Assembly (NCBI GenBank): GCA_900321275.1
Contig: ONVI01000020.1
Coordinates: 1-35,458, forward strand
Reading direction: 5' to 3'
Length of the DNA: 35,458 nt
Origin: an uncultured Eubacteriales bacterium
GTDB lineage: Bacteria > Bacillota > Clostridia > Oscillospirales > Oscillospiraceae
Each line of letters opens with the position of its first letter. Position 1 is the stretch's first letter. Made by a program: the position numbers and the translations under genes. Shown piece after piece: positions 14,573 to 22,529 of the stretch. Below the pieces are notes generated by a model. The model did no database searches and had not been told where the DNA came from. It saw only the letters and a list, made by a program, of their open reading frames with translations.

Positions 14573-15438
14573 ACTTAACCGATTACAATGAGATCCGCGC
14601 CTTGCTTGCGCGGCACAAATTCCGCTTCTCCAAATCCATGGGGCAGAACTTCCTGACCGCCGCCTGGGTGCCGGAGGATATCGCCGCCTCGGCCGGTCTG
14701 GACGAGCATACCGGCGTCCTCGAGGTCGGGCCCGGCGTGGGTTGTCTGACGAAGGAGCTGTCCGAACGCGCCGGGAAGGTCGTGAGCGTGGAGCTGGACA
14801 AGGCGCTCAAGCCCGTCCTGGCCGAGACTCTGGCGGACTGCGAAAACGTGGAGATCGTCTTCGGGGACGTTTTGAAGCAGGATCTTCCCGCCCTCGTGGA
14901 GGAACGCATGCCCGGAATGCGGCATGTGGTCTGCGCGAATCTCCCGTACAACGTGACCTCGCCCCTGCTGACTGCCTTCCTGGAGGCAAAATGCTTTGAG
15001 ACCGTCACCGTCATGATCCAGCGCGAGGTTGCCCGAAGGATCTGTGCGGGGCCGGGCAGCGCGGATTACGGGGCCTTCGGGATCTTCGTCCAGTGGCACG
15101 CGGCGCCGGAGCTTCTGTTCGACGTGCCGCCCTCCTGTTTCGTGCCGCAGCCGAAGGTGACAAGCTCCGTCATCCGCCTGACGCGCCGCGAAAAGCCGCC
15201 CGTTCCGGTAAGGGACGAGGCGCTGCTTTTCCGTGTCGTTCGTGCCGCCTTCAACCAAAGGCGCAAGACGCTGGTCAACGCCCTGAGCTCCCAATTGCCG
15301 GAGCTTGAAAAGGGTCAGGTCGAAGAGATCCTCGTTTCCCTGGGCTTTGATCCCCGCGTCCGGGGCGAGGTGCTGGACATTGCCGGTTTTGCAGCAATTT
15401 CGGACAAAATCACTGAAATCAAAACTGCCGATTTGTGA
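14569..15438 (+). CDS. rsmA: 16S rRNA (adenine1518/1519-N6)-dimethyltransferase RsmA (KsgA)
   Basis: 289 residues. N-terminal FSKSMGQNFL, SAM-binding motif VLEVGPGVGCLTKEL, acidic EL.K site, and the catalytic NLPYNV are intact, and FNQRRKTLVNAL marks the C-terminal part. The enzyme dimethylates two adenines in the 3' hairpin of 16S rRNA during late 30S assembly. The ATGA overlap with trmD indicates translational coupling, grouping three RNA-maturation functions. No terminator is obvious before the ppdK promoter. Confidence 0.96.
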   Translation: MNLTDYNEIRALLARHKFRFSKSMGQNFLTAAWVPEDIAASAGLDEHTGVLEVGPGVGCLTKELSERAGKVVSVELDKALKPVLAETLADCENVEIVFGDVLKQDLPALVEERMPGMRHVVCANLPYNVTSPLLTAFLEAKCFETVTVMIQREVARRICAGPGSADYGAFGIFVQWHAAPELLFDVPPSCFVPQPKVTSSVIRLTRREKPPVPVRDEALLFRVVRAAFNQRRKTLVNALSSQLPELEKGQVEEILVSLGFDPRVRGEVLDIAGFAAISDKITEIKTADL

Positions 15439-15448
15439 CGAAAATATA

Positions 15449-15480
15449 TTGCGAAAATGCCACAAAATGTGGTAAACTAT
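15449..15480 (+). promoter_or_regulatory. ppdK promoter with a palindrome between -35 and -10
   Basis: TTGCGA (15449-15454), 18-bp spacer, TAAACT (15473-15478). The spacer contains the palindrome CCACA-AAA-TGTGG (15460-15472), a good position for a repressor or redox/nucleotide-sensing regulator. Regulator unknown. Confidence 0.5.
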
Positions 15481-15540
15481 AAAGACGGAAGACCATAAAA
15501 AAAATAACTATTTTTTCTAATGATGGAAAGGAAAGACAGC

Positions 15541-18399
15541 ATGAGCAAAAAGTATGTGTATCTCTTCTCCGAAGGCAATGCGGACATGCGTGAGCTTCTC
15601 GGCGGCAAGGGCGCAAATCTCGCCGAAATGAGCCACATCGGCCTGCCCGTTCCCCAGGGCTTCACCATCACCACCGAAGCATGCACGCAGTACTATGAAG
15701 ACGGCCGCCAGATCAATGACGACATCATGGCTGAGATCATGAAGAACGTCGAGATCATGGAGCAGATCAACGGCAAGAAGTTCGGTGACCTTGAAAATCC
15801 CCTGCTCGTCTCCGTGCGTTCCGGCGCCCGCGCCTCCATGCCCGGCATGATGGATACCATCCTCAACCTCGGCCTGAACGACGATGTTGTTGCCGCCATG
15901 ATTGCCGGCAACCCCGATCCCAAGTTCGAGCGCTTTGTCTACGATTCCTACCGCCGCTTTATCCAGATGTTCTCCGACGTCGTCATGGAAGTCGGCAAGA
16001 AGTACTTTGAACAGCTCATCGACAAGATGAAGGAAGAGAAGGGCGTCACCTATGACGTCGACCTCACCGCCGCCGACCTCAAGGAGCTGGCCGAGCAGTT
16101 CAAGGCCGAGTACAAGAAGCAGATCGGCGAGGACTTCCCCTCCGATCCCGTTGTCCAGCTCAAGGAGGCCATCCGCGCCGTCTTCCGCTCCTGGGACAAT
16201 CCCCGCGCCAACTACTACCGCCAGCAGAACGACATCCCCTATTCCTGGGGCACTGCCGTCAACGTCATGCCGATGGTCTTCGGCAACCTGAACGAGAACT
16301 CCGGCACCGGCGTCGCCTTCACCCGCGACCCCGCCACCGGCGAGAAGAAGCTTATGGGTGAGTTCCTCACCAACGCCCAGGGCGAGGACGTCGTCGCCGG
16401 CGTGCGCACCCCGATGCCCATCTCCCAGATGGAAGAGAAATTCCCCGAAGCATACGAGCAGTTCGTCAAGGTCTGCGCCCTGCTGGAGGATCACTACCGC
16501 GACATGCAGGACATGGAGTTCACCGTCGAAAACGGCAAGCTCTACATGCTCCAGTGCCGCAACGGCAAGCGTACCGCGCAGGCCGCCCTCAAGATCGCCT
16601 GCGACCTCGTGGACGAGGGCATGATCGACGAGAAGCAGGCCGTCCTCATGATCGAGCCGCGCAACCTCGACACCCTGCTCCACCCGCAGTTTGACGCAAA
16701 GGCTCTCAAGACCGCCGCGCCCATCGGCAAGGGCCTGGGCGCCTCCCCCGGCGCCGGCGCCGGCAAGATTGTCTTCTCCGCTGAGGACGCCAAGGCCTGG
16801 GCCGCGAAGAAGGAAAAGGTCGTCCTGGTTCGTCTCGAGACCAGCCCCGAGGATATCGAGGGCATGGCCGCCGCCCAGGGCATCCTGACGGTTCGCGGCG
16901 GTATGACCAGCCACGCCGCCGTCGTCGCCCGCGGCATGGGCAAGTGCTGCGTCTCCGGCTGCGGCGAAATCAAGATGGACGAGGAGAACAAGAAGTTCGA
17001 ACTCGCGGGCAAGACCTTCCACGAGGGCGACTTCATCTCCATCGACGGCTCCACCGGCAACATCTATGACGGCCTCGTCCCCACGGTTGACGCCTCCATC
17101 GCCGGCGAGTTCGGCCGCATCATGGCATGGGCCGACAAGTACCGCCGTCTCCAGGTCCGCACCAATGCCGACACCCCGCGCGACGCCGCCAAGGCGGTCG
17201 AGCTGGGCGCCCAGGGCATCGGCCTGACCCGTACCGAGCATATGTTCTTCGAGGGCGACCGCATTGCCGCCCTGCGCGAGATGATCTGCTCCGACACCAA
17301 GGAAGAGCGCGTCGCCGCCCTTGCAAAGCTCGAGACCATGCAGCAGGGCGACTTTGAGGGCATCTATGAGGCCATGCAGGGCATGCCCGTCACCATCCGC
17401 TATCTGGATCCCCCTCTCCATGAGTTTGTTCCCACCGAGGAGGCCGATATTGAGGAGCTCGCCAAGACCCAGGGCAAGACCGTTCAGCAGATTAAGGACA
17501 TCATCTCCGGCCTGCACGAGTTCAACCCCATGATGGGTCACCGCGGCTGCCGCCTGTCGGTCACCTTCCCCGAGATCGCCGAGATGCAGACCCGCGCCGT
17601 CATCAAGGCCGCGCTGGCTGTTCAGGCCCGTCATCCCGAGTGGACGCTGCGGCCTGAGATCATGATCCCGCTGGTTGGCGAGGTCAAGGAGCTCAAGTTC
17701 GTTAAGGATGTGGTCGTCAAGGCCGCCGACGAGCTCATCAAGGCCGCCGGCTCCGACATGAAGTACCTGGTCGGCACCATGATCGAGATCCCGCGCGCCG
17801 CCCTGACCGCGGACGAGCTCGCCACCGAGGCCGAGTTCTTCTCCTTCGGCACCAACGACCTGACCCAGATGACCTTCGGCTTCAGCCGTGACGACGCCGG
17901 CAAGTTCCTCGGCTCCTACTACGACGCCAAGATCTACGAGAGCGATCCCTTCGCCCGCGTCGACCAGAAGGGCGTCGGCAAGCTGGTCAAGATGGCTGCC
18001 GAGTTGGGCCGCGCCACTCGTCCCGACATCCACCTCGGCGTCTGCGGCGAGCACGGCGGCGATCCCTCCTCCGTCGAGTTCTTCCACAAGGTCGGTCTGG
18101 ACTATGTGTCCTGCAGCCCCTTCCGCGTTCCCATCGCCCGCCTCGCCGCCGCCCAGGCCGCGATCAGGGACGAGAAGGCGAAGGCCGACGCTGAGGCTGA
18201 GGCGATCAAGGCCGCCGAGGCTGAGCTCAACAACACCGTTGAGGCCGCAAAGGCCGCGCTGAGCGACGCCGCCGGGCAGCTGGCCTCCATGGCCGCCGAC
18301 GCCAGCGCCGAGCTCGCCGACATTGCCCAGGCCGGCTACAAATCCCTGCTCGCCGGCTGGGAAGAGGCCAAGAAGACCTTCGGTCAGAACCGGAAGTAA
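15541..18399 (+). CDS. ppdK: Pyruvate, phosphate dikinase with C-terminal extension
   Basis: 952 residues; the family is usually ~875. The core is complete: N-terminal ATP-grasp with GGKGANLAEM and SVRSGARASMPGMMDT, the phosphohistidine GGMTSHAAVVARGMG (His458), and the PEP/pyruvate barrel with CGEHGGDPSS (Cys835). It interconverts PEP + AMP + PPi with pyruvate + ATP + Pi. After the core ends near PIARLAAAQAAI, 77 extra residues follow, rich in Ala, Lys and Glu, predicted as a long helix or coiled coil, ending in LLAGWEEAKKTFGQNRK. ATG 15541 is chosen for GGAAAGGA seven bases upstream; ATGs at 15520 and 15523 lack a ribosome site. Own promoter upstream, terminator downstream. Confidence 0.95.
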   Translation: MSKKYVYLFSEGNADMRELLGGKGANLAEMSHIGLPVPQGFTITTEACTQYYEDGRQINDDIMAEIMKNVEIMEQINGKKFGDLENPLLVSVRSGARASMPGMMDTILNLGLNDDVVAAMIAGNPDPKFERFVYDSYRRFIQMFSDVVMEVGKKYFEQLIDKMKEEKGVTYDVDLTAADLKELAEQFKAEYKKQIGEDFPSDPVVQLKEAIRAVFRSWDNPRANYYRQQNDIPYSWGTAVNVMPMVFGNLNENSGTGVAFTRDPATGEKKLMGEFLTNAQGEDVVAGVRTPMPISQMEEKFPEAYEQFVKVCALLEDHYRDMQDMEFTVENGKLYMLQCRNGKRTAQAALKIACDLVDEGMIDEKQAVLMIEPRNLDTLLHPQFDAKALKTAAPIGKGLGASPGAGAGKIVFSAEDAKAWAAKKEKVVLVRLETSPEDIEGMAAAQGILTVRGGMTSHAAVVARGMGKCCVSGCGEIKMDEENKKFELAGKTFHEGDFISIDGSTGNIYDGLVPTVDASIAGEFGRIMAWADKYRRLQVRTNADTPRDAAKAVELGAQGIGLTRTEHMFFEGDRIAALREMICSDTKEERVAALAKLETMQQGDFEGIYEAMQGMPVTIRYLDPPLHEFVPTEEADIEELAKTQGKTVQQIKDIISGLHEFNPMMGHRGCRLSVTFPEIAEMQTRAVIKAALAVQARHPEWTLRPEIMIPLVGEVKELKFVKDVVVKAADELIKAAGSDMKYLVGTMIEIPRAALTADELATEAEFFSFGTNDLTQMTFGFSRDDAGKFLGSYYDAKIYESDPFARVDQKGVGKLVKMAAELGRATRPDIHLGVCGEHGGDPSSVEFFHKVGLDYVSCSPFRVPIARLAAAQAAIRDEKAKADAEAEAIKAAEAELNNTVEAAKAALSDAAGQLASMAADASAELADIAQAGYKSLLAGWEEAKKTFGQNRK

Positions 18400-18452
18400 T
18401 ATTTGTCTTCTTCTCTGATGGGGGAAGACTGCGAAGCGGTGGAAGGAGTCCA

Positions 18453-18496
18453 CTCCCTCAGTCAGCTTCGCTGACAGCGTCCTCGGCGAGGGAGCC
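18453..18496. repeat. Dispersed palindromic repeat after ppdK
   Basis: CTCCCTC...GAGGGAG (18453-18459 with 18488-18494) enclosing GTCAGC-TTC-GCTGAC (18461-18475). Nested palindromes of this type are scattered in gut Clostridia genomes; a related one follows nrdG. Confidence 0.6.
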
Positions 18497-18513
18497 GGAA
18501 TACGCATAGCCAA

Positions 18514-18546
18514 AGCCGCGCCCCGGTTTGGGGCGCGGCTGTTTAT
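18514..18546 (+). terminator. Terminator of ppdK
   Basis: 11-bp perfect GC-rich stem (18514-18524 with 18530-18540), loop GGTTT, followed by GTTTATTAAT. Confidence 0.75.
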
Positions 18547-18611
18547 TAATAATTCCGTTCTCATCTTCACCCTCTTCTATGCATATACTTCTGGGAAAAG
18601 GAGGCGATGAC

Positions 18612-19889
18612 ATGCGGATTTTGCGCATTGGGAGCACCGGTCCCGCAGTTCAGCTGCTGCAGCTTGCCCTGAACCGCGCGGGCTTCGGTCCGTTGGAGAC
18701 GGATGGGATCTTCGGCCCGCTGACCGAGGCGGCGCTGCGGCGTTTTCAGAGTGCGCGGGGAATTCTGTCGGACGGCGTCGCGGGACGTGAGACGCACCGC
18801 GCCCTGCTTCCGTGGTACACGGGCAGTCTGCTGCACCGCATCGAAAAGGGCGACACAATCGCAAAGCTTGCGCAGCGGTACGGCACGACAACAGAGGCGA
18901 TTTTCCTTGCCAACCCGGAAGCCGAGGCGGAGAATCTGCGGATCGGCGAGAGTCTGGTGATCCCGCTCCCCTTCCCGGTGGTGCCGACGACGATCGGCTA
19001 TAGCGCGAGGCTGACGGAGCTTTGTCTCCAGGGGCTCAACATGCGCTATCCCTTTCTTGAGACTGGGGAAATCGGCCACAGCGTCATGGGAAAGCCGATC
19101 CGTTTTCTGCGCCTCGGACGCGGGGAGAACAAGGTCTTATACAACGCCGAGCACCACGCCAACGAGTGGATCACCACACCGCTGCTGCTGAAATTTGCGG
19201 AGGAGCTGTGCGAGGCTTACACAAAAAAGGAAAAGATTTTCGACCAGCGCGCTGAGGATCTCCTGCGCTATGCGTCCGTCACGCTGATCCCGGCGGTCAA
19301 CCCCGACGGGCTGGATCTCGTCACCGGGGAGCTGCGGCAGGGCGAATTTTTCCGGGGCGCCGAAGACATCGCCGAGGGCTGGCCGGATATCCCCTTCCCT
19401 TCGGGTTGGAAGGCCAATATCCGCGGTACGGATCTGAATCTCCAGTACCCCGCGCGCTGGCAGGAGGCGAAGGAGATCAAATACGCGCTGGGCGTGCGCG
19501 GCCCCGCGCCAATGGACTATGTGGGTCCCGCGCCCCTCTCCGCGCCGGAGAGCCGCGCCATGTACGACTACACCCTCGCCCTCTCGCCCCGGCTCACGAT
19601 CAGCTGGCACACGCAGGGGGAGGAAATCTACTGGCGGTATGGCGAATGCGAACCGGAGGGCGCGGAAAAAATCGGGCGGCTCTTTGCAAAGCTCTCCGGC
19701 TACCGGCTCGCCGACCCCGAGGCCAAGTCCGCGAACGCGGGCTATAAGGACTGGTTCATCGACGCCTTTGACCGTCCCGGCTTTACTGTCGAGGCCGGAA
19801 GAGGCGACAATCCCCTGCCGCTGACCGATTTTGACGAGCTGTATGCGAAGAATCTCCCGATCCTCGTCTACGGCGCGCTGGTCACGTAA
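18612..19889 (+). CDS. Peptidoglycan-binding/LysM/M14 peptidase, endopeptidase I-like
   Basis: 425 residues, three domains: peptidoglycan-binding helix bundle (1-65, with GIFGPLTEAALRRFQ), LysM (~72-118, IEKGDTIAKLAQRYG), and an M14 zinc carboxypeptidase (~128-425). Zinc ligands are in EHHANEW (His182, Glu185) and SWHTQGEEIYW; the catalytic Glu is in FTVEAGRGDNPLP. GTDLNLQYPA and AGYKDWFID fit the M14C gamma-D-glutamyl-diamino acid endopeptidase I family of Lysinibacillus sphaericus, which cuts muropeptides in sporulating cells. Like that enzyme, it has no signal peptide. AAGGAGG seven bases before ATG 18612 fixes the start. Role in spore cortex/wall recycling is an inference. Confidence 0.87.
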   Translation: MRILRIGSTGPAVQLLQLALNRAGFGPLETDGIFGPLTEAALRRFQSARGILSDGVAGRETHRALLPWYTGSLLHRIEKGDTIAKLAQRYGTTTEAIFLANPEAEAENLRIGESLVIPLPFPVVPTTIGYSARLTELCLQGLNMRYPFLETGEIGHSVMGKPIRFLRLGRGENKVLYNAEHHANEWITTPLLLKFAEELCEAYTKKEKIFDQRAEDLLRYASVTLIPAVNPDGLDLVTGELRQGEFFRGAEDIAEGWPDIPFPSGWKANIRGTDLNLQYPARWQEAKEIKYALGVRGPAPMDYVGPAPLSAPESRAMYDYTLALSPRLTISWHTQGEEIYWRYGECEPEGAEKIGRLFAKLSGYRLADPEAKSANAGYKDWFIDAFDRPGFTVEAGRGDNPLPLTDFDELYAKNLPILVYGALVT

Positions 19890-19956
19890 ATGCAAAGTGA
19901 CCAGGGAAAAGTGTAGAGCGAAAAGTTGAAATCGTGCGCATCGCGTGATATGCTAA

Positions 19957-20116
19957 GGAAGCGCTGATTCAATCGAAGTGTGCGGATTGACGAGCAGATT
20001 TTTCGGCTGACGAAGCCTGACAAGCGCAGGAATACTTTGTGTATTTCAAGCTTTTCAGGCAAAGCCGGACGGAAAAGATGCCGTCAAGACGTGTGCGGCG
20101 ATTTTTCAGCGTTTCC
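19957..20116. mobile_element. MITE-like element, ~160 bp, long imperfect inverted repeat
   Basis: Terminal inverted repeat GGAAGCGCTG (19957-19966) with CAGCGTTTCC (20107-20116, one G-T difference). The two ~75-base arms match imperfectly along their length (shared TTGACG, TTTTC, GCCTG, AAGC blocks) and meet near GAATAC-TTT-GTATTT at ~20030-20046. No gene inside. The right-end 12 bases (20106-20117) recur exactly, inverted, at 8263-8274. The thioesterase gene begins 30 bases after it. Confidence 0.7.
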
Positions 20117-20145
20117 CCAAAGAAAAACGCAAAGGGTGATTTATC

Positions 20146-20868
20146 GTGCAGCAGATATATGAAAAGGACGCGCTCATTCCGCCGAGCGCCTGTGATTATG
20201 ACGGCCTGTTGAGCTATCCCGGGACCTTCGCGCTCTTCATGGATCTCGCCACTGAGCATGCCCTGCACCTGGGGGTCGGGTTTGCCGCCATGCGGGAGCG
20301 GGATTGCTTCTGGCTCACCGTCAAAACGAAGATCGTCTTTCACGATCGCCCTGCCCTCAGCGAAGCCGTGCGGCTTGCCACATGGCCGGAAAAGCCGGGG
20401 CCCCTGCGCTTCAACCGCAGCTATGAGCTCCGGCGCAGCGAAGAGCTGCTGATCTCCGGCCGTACCGAGTGGGCGGTTTTGAACACCGCGGCCGGCACAC
20501 TTGTTCCCAGCGCGGACATCATGCCGGCGGGGCTTACGTACGAGCGCGGCTCGGCAATCGGTGAGAGCTACGCCAGAGTCCCCGACCGCTTTGCGGAGAC
20601 TGACGCCTTTGCGGAATACACGGTGCGCTCTGCCGACATCGACATCGGCGGGCACATGAACAACGCCGCCTATCCCCGCGCCCTCTTCGCCGCTTTTTCT
20701 TCCGGTGAGCTGAAGGCGAGAAATATCCGCTGCGTTGACCTCCTCTTCCGCGCCCCCTGCTTTGAGGGGGATCTCCTTACCCTTTATAAAAAGGAAAGCG
20801 AGGGCATTCTTGATCTGCGCATGGCGCGCGCGGAAGAAACAGTTTTACTCGCAAGGCTCGCGGAATGA
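20146..20868 (+). CDS. Acyl-ACP thioesterase (FatA/FatB-like family)
   Basis: 240 residues with two hot-dog halves. First half: SACDYDGLLSYPGTFALFMD and the WLTVKTKIVFHDRP strand, as in bacterial acyl-ACP thioesterases. Second half: ADIDIGGHMNNAAYPRAL, the HMNNAxY signature of the second hot-dog (His and Asn region). The family hydrolyses acyl-acyl carrier protein to free fatty acid. Start is GTG at 20146, with AAAGGG nine bases upstream and no better ATG. The leader comes from the MITE-like element immediately upstream, which may provide or disturb expression. No fatty acid genes are adjacent. Confidence 0.85.
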   Translation: MQQIYEKDALIPPSACDYDGLLSYPGTFALFMDLATEHALHLGVGFAAMRERDCFWLTVKTKIVFHDRPALSEAVRLATWPEKPGPLRFNRSYELRRSEELLISGRTEWAVLNTAAGTLVPSADIMPAGLTYERGSAIGESYARVPDRFAETDAFAEYTVRSADIDIGGHMNNAAYPRALFAAFSSGELKARNIRCVDLLFRAPCFEGDLLTLYKKESEGILDLRMARAEETVLLARLAE

Positions 20869-20878
20869 AGAAATAAAA

Positions 20879-21120
20879 GGGGCTGTCTCAAAACGTGAAT
20901 AAGCCTGAAAACAATGGTATATCACCGTAGGGGAGGGGCTTGCCCCTCCCGGCAGCCAAACGCATAAATCTTGAAAAAACGTGGGGCGAATCCGAACATT
21001 TCTACGGATTCGCCCCACGTTTCTGCGTTGATTCGGCTTTTCCCGCGCGGGAGGGTCAAGGCCCTCCCCTACGGTATAAATTCAGTCTCTGCGTATATAA
21101 ATTTGTTTTGAGACAGTCCC
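20879..21120. mobile_element. MITE with nested palindromes and IS-type ends
   Basis: 242 bp. Ends GGGGCTGTCTCAAAAC (20879-20894) and GTTTTGAGACAGTCCC (21105-21120) are inverted with one mismatch and look like insertion sequence termini. Inside, a second pair of inverted arms, CCGTAGGGGAGGG.CTTG.CCCTCCCG (20925-20951 and ~21045-21074), then a perfect 17-bp central hairpin (20978-20994 with 21005-21021). No transposase, so any movement would need one elsewhere. This element fills most of the 343-base gap between thioesterase and the YtvI-like gene; its palindromes may also terminate transcription. No clear target duplication was seen. Confidence 0.75.
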
Positions 21121-21163
21121 TGGTTTAACGCCCTGCAGCGCCCCACGCTGTTTGCTTCTCCCC

Positions 21164-21192
21164 GCATCCGGTTATACTGACCGTATACAAAT
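21164..21192 (+). promoter_or_regulatory. Possible sporulation-sigma promoter before the YtvI-like gene
   Basis: GCATCCG (21164-21170), ~13-base gap, TATACAAA (21184-21191), which resembles the sigma-E/K -10 consensus CATACA-T. Spacing and -35 are only approximate. Confidence 0.3.
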
Positions 21193-21211
21193 CGGAAGGG
21201 CGGGCGGCGAT

Positions 21212-22282
21212 ATGTCGGAAAAGCTGGCACGGGCGATCCTGCTCGGGCTCGGACTCATGCTTGGGGCGGGCGTCCTGTTTCTCGCGGGGCGGTATCTGCT
21301 GCCCTGGACCGCGCCGCTGCTGGTGGCCTGGCTGCTGGCGGCGCTGCTGGAGCCCGCGGTGGGCTTTCTCACGCGCCGACGCTGGAAAAGAGGCGCGGCA
21401 GCGGGCCTGTGCACACTCACGGCGCTGGGGCTGCTGCTCTGGGGGCTCACGGCGCTGCTCGTCCGCGCGGTCTCGGCGGCGACGGAGCTGAGCCGCGCCC
21501 TGCCGCATCTTGTGGAGGCGGTGAGTCTTCGGATGGGGGAGCTGCAGAAGCTCCTGGAGGCGCATATACAGGCCGCGCCGGAGCCCGCGGCTGCGTATCT
21601 GGAGAGTGCGCTCTCCTCCCTTGCGGACAGTGCCGCCCAGCTTCCGGGGCAGCTCTCGCGTGTTTTGGTGCCGCTGCTGTCCAGGACGGCGCAGGCGAGT
21701 CCGGACACGCTGCTGTTTTTTGTGACCGCCGCGCTCGGCACCTATTTTATCTCGGCGTCCTTCCCGACGGTCAACGCCTTTCTGCTGGCCCAGCTTCCGG
21801 AGAGCCTGCGGCGGCGCTTTGAGGGTCTGGGCGCCGATCTCAAGAGCGGCTTCGGCGGGCTTATGCGCGCGCAGCTTCTGCTGATGGGAATCTGCTTTCT
21901 GGAGCTGCTGGCCGCCTTCCTGCTGCTGGGCGTGCGCTCCGCGCCGATCCTCGCGCTTGTGACGGCGCTCGTGGATGCGCTGCCGGTCTTCGGTACGGGC
22001 GCGGTGCTGCTGCCCTGGGCGCTTTACTGCCTGCTGCTGCACGAGACGCGGCGGGGGTTTGGCCTGATTGTGACCTGGGCTCTTGCGGAGCTCACGCGAA
22101 ACGCGGCCCAGGCCAAGCTCCTGGGCGACCAGATCGGTCTTGACCCGCTGGCCTCCCTGCTGAGCGTCTACATCGGCTGGCGCGTGGGCGGTGTGGGCGG
22201 GATGCTGTTCTTCCCGCTCGGCGCGATGGTGCTGATAAGGCTGAACGACCGGGGCGTCGTGAGGCTGTGGAAGAACGTATGA
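21212..22282 (+). CDS. YtvI-like sporulation membrane protein (AI-2E permease superfamily)
   Basis: 356 residues with about seven to eight membrane segments: a pair at ~7-40, one at ~58-78, a long amphipathic stretch (80-165), then several from ~170 to the end. The topology and motifs, LVTALVDALPVFGTGAVLLPWALY and ELTRNAAQAKLLGDQIGLDPLASLLSVYIGWRVGGVGGM, fit the AI-2E/YtvI family; the spacing matches the sporulation subgroup named YtvI. Its role in spores is not understood. ATG 21212 is chosen because MSEKLARA begins the first membrane helix; the longer frame to 21152 gives no sensible N-terminus. The ribosome site is GC-rich and weak. Confidence 0.78.
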   Translation: MSEKLARAILLGLGLMLGAGVLFLAGRYLLPWTAPLLVAWLLAALLEPAVGFLTRRRWKRGAAAGLCTLTALGLLLWGLTALLVRAVSAATELSRALPHLVEAVSLRMGELQKLLEAHIQAAPEPAAAYLESALSSLADSAAQLPGQLSRVLVPLLSRTAQASPDTLLFFVTAALGTYFISASFPTVNAFLLAQLPESLRRRFEGLGADLKSGFGGLMRAQLLLMGICFLELLAAFLLLGVRSAPILALVTALVDALPVFGTGAVLLPWALYCLLLHETRRGFGLIVTWALAELTRNAAQAKLLGDQIGLDPLASLLSVYIGWRVGGVGGMLFFPLGAMVLIRLNDRGVVRLWKNV

Positions 22283-22301
22283 AAAGTGGAAAATAAAGTT
22301 T

Positions 22302-22338
22302 GCGGTGTCATTCTGCGTGCAGCGAAGGAGGACACCGC
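22302..22338 (+). repeat. Stem-loop repeat after the YtvI-like gene
   Basis: 8-bp stem (22302-22309 with 22331-22338). The loop carries GTCATTCTGCGTGCAGCGAAGG, a member of the dispersed GTCATTCTGAG..GCAGCGA family also found at 27404-27431. May act as a weak terminator. Confidence 0.5.
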
Positions 22339-22397
22339 TCTCTTCTGTCACATATCTACAAATCCCGCGAGTCGGCGCAGAACTTTTTTGCGAATTA

Positions 22398-22426
22398 TTG
22401 ACATCCCGCACAAAGCGCGGTATAAT
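22398..22426 (+). promoter_or_regulatory. Consensus promoter of the second ABC transporter operon
   Basis: Perfect TTGACA (22398-22403), 17-bp spacer, perfect TATAAT (22421-22426). The ~95-base leader has palindromes GTCCCGCGGGAC and GCGGC-TGC-GGCCGC before AAGGAGG (22516-22522). High expression is expected. Confidence 0.88.
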
Positions 22427-22529
22427 TTTTCCTGCAAAAAACAAAAGTATTATCCTCTGTCCCGCGGGACGGGAGCTGCTTTTGTATCGGGGCGGCTGCG
22501 GCCGCCGAAAAAAACAAGGAGGAAAAACC

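Noticed and set aside
15517-18570. Very long open frame (1017 codons) on the minus strand opposite ppdK
   Set aside because: Mirror of the high-GC coding bias of ppdK; no domain recognised, composition odd (Gly/Leu/His rich), no ribosome site.
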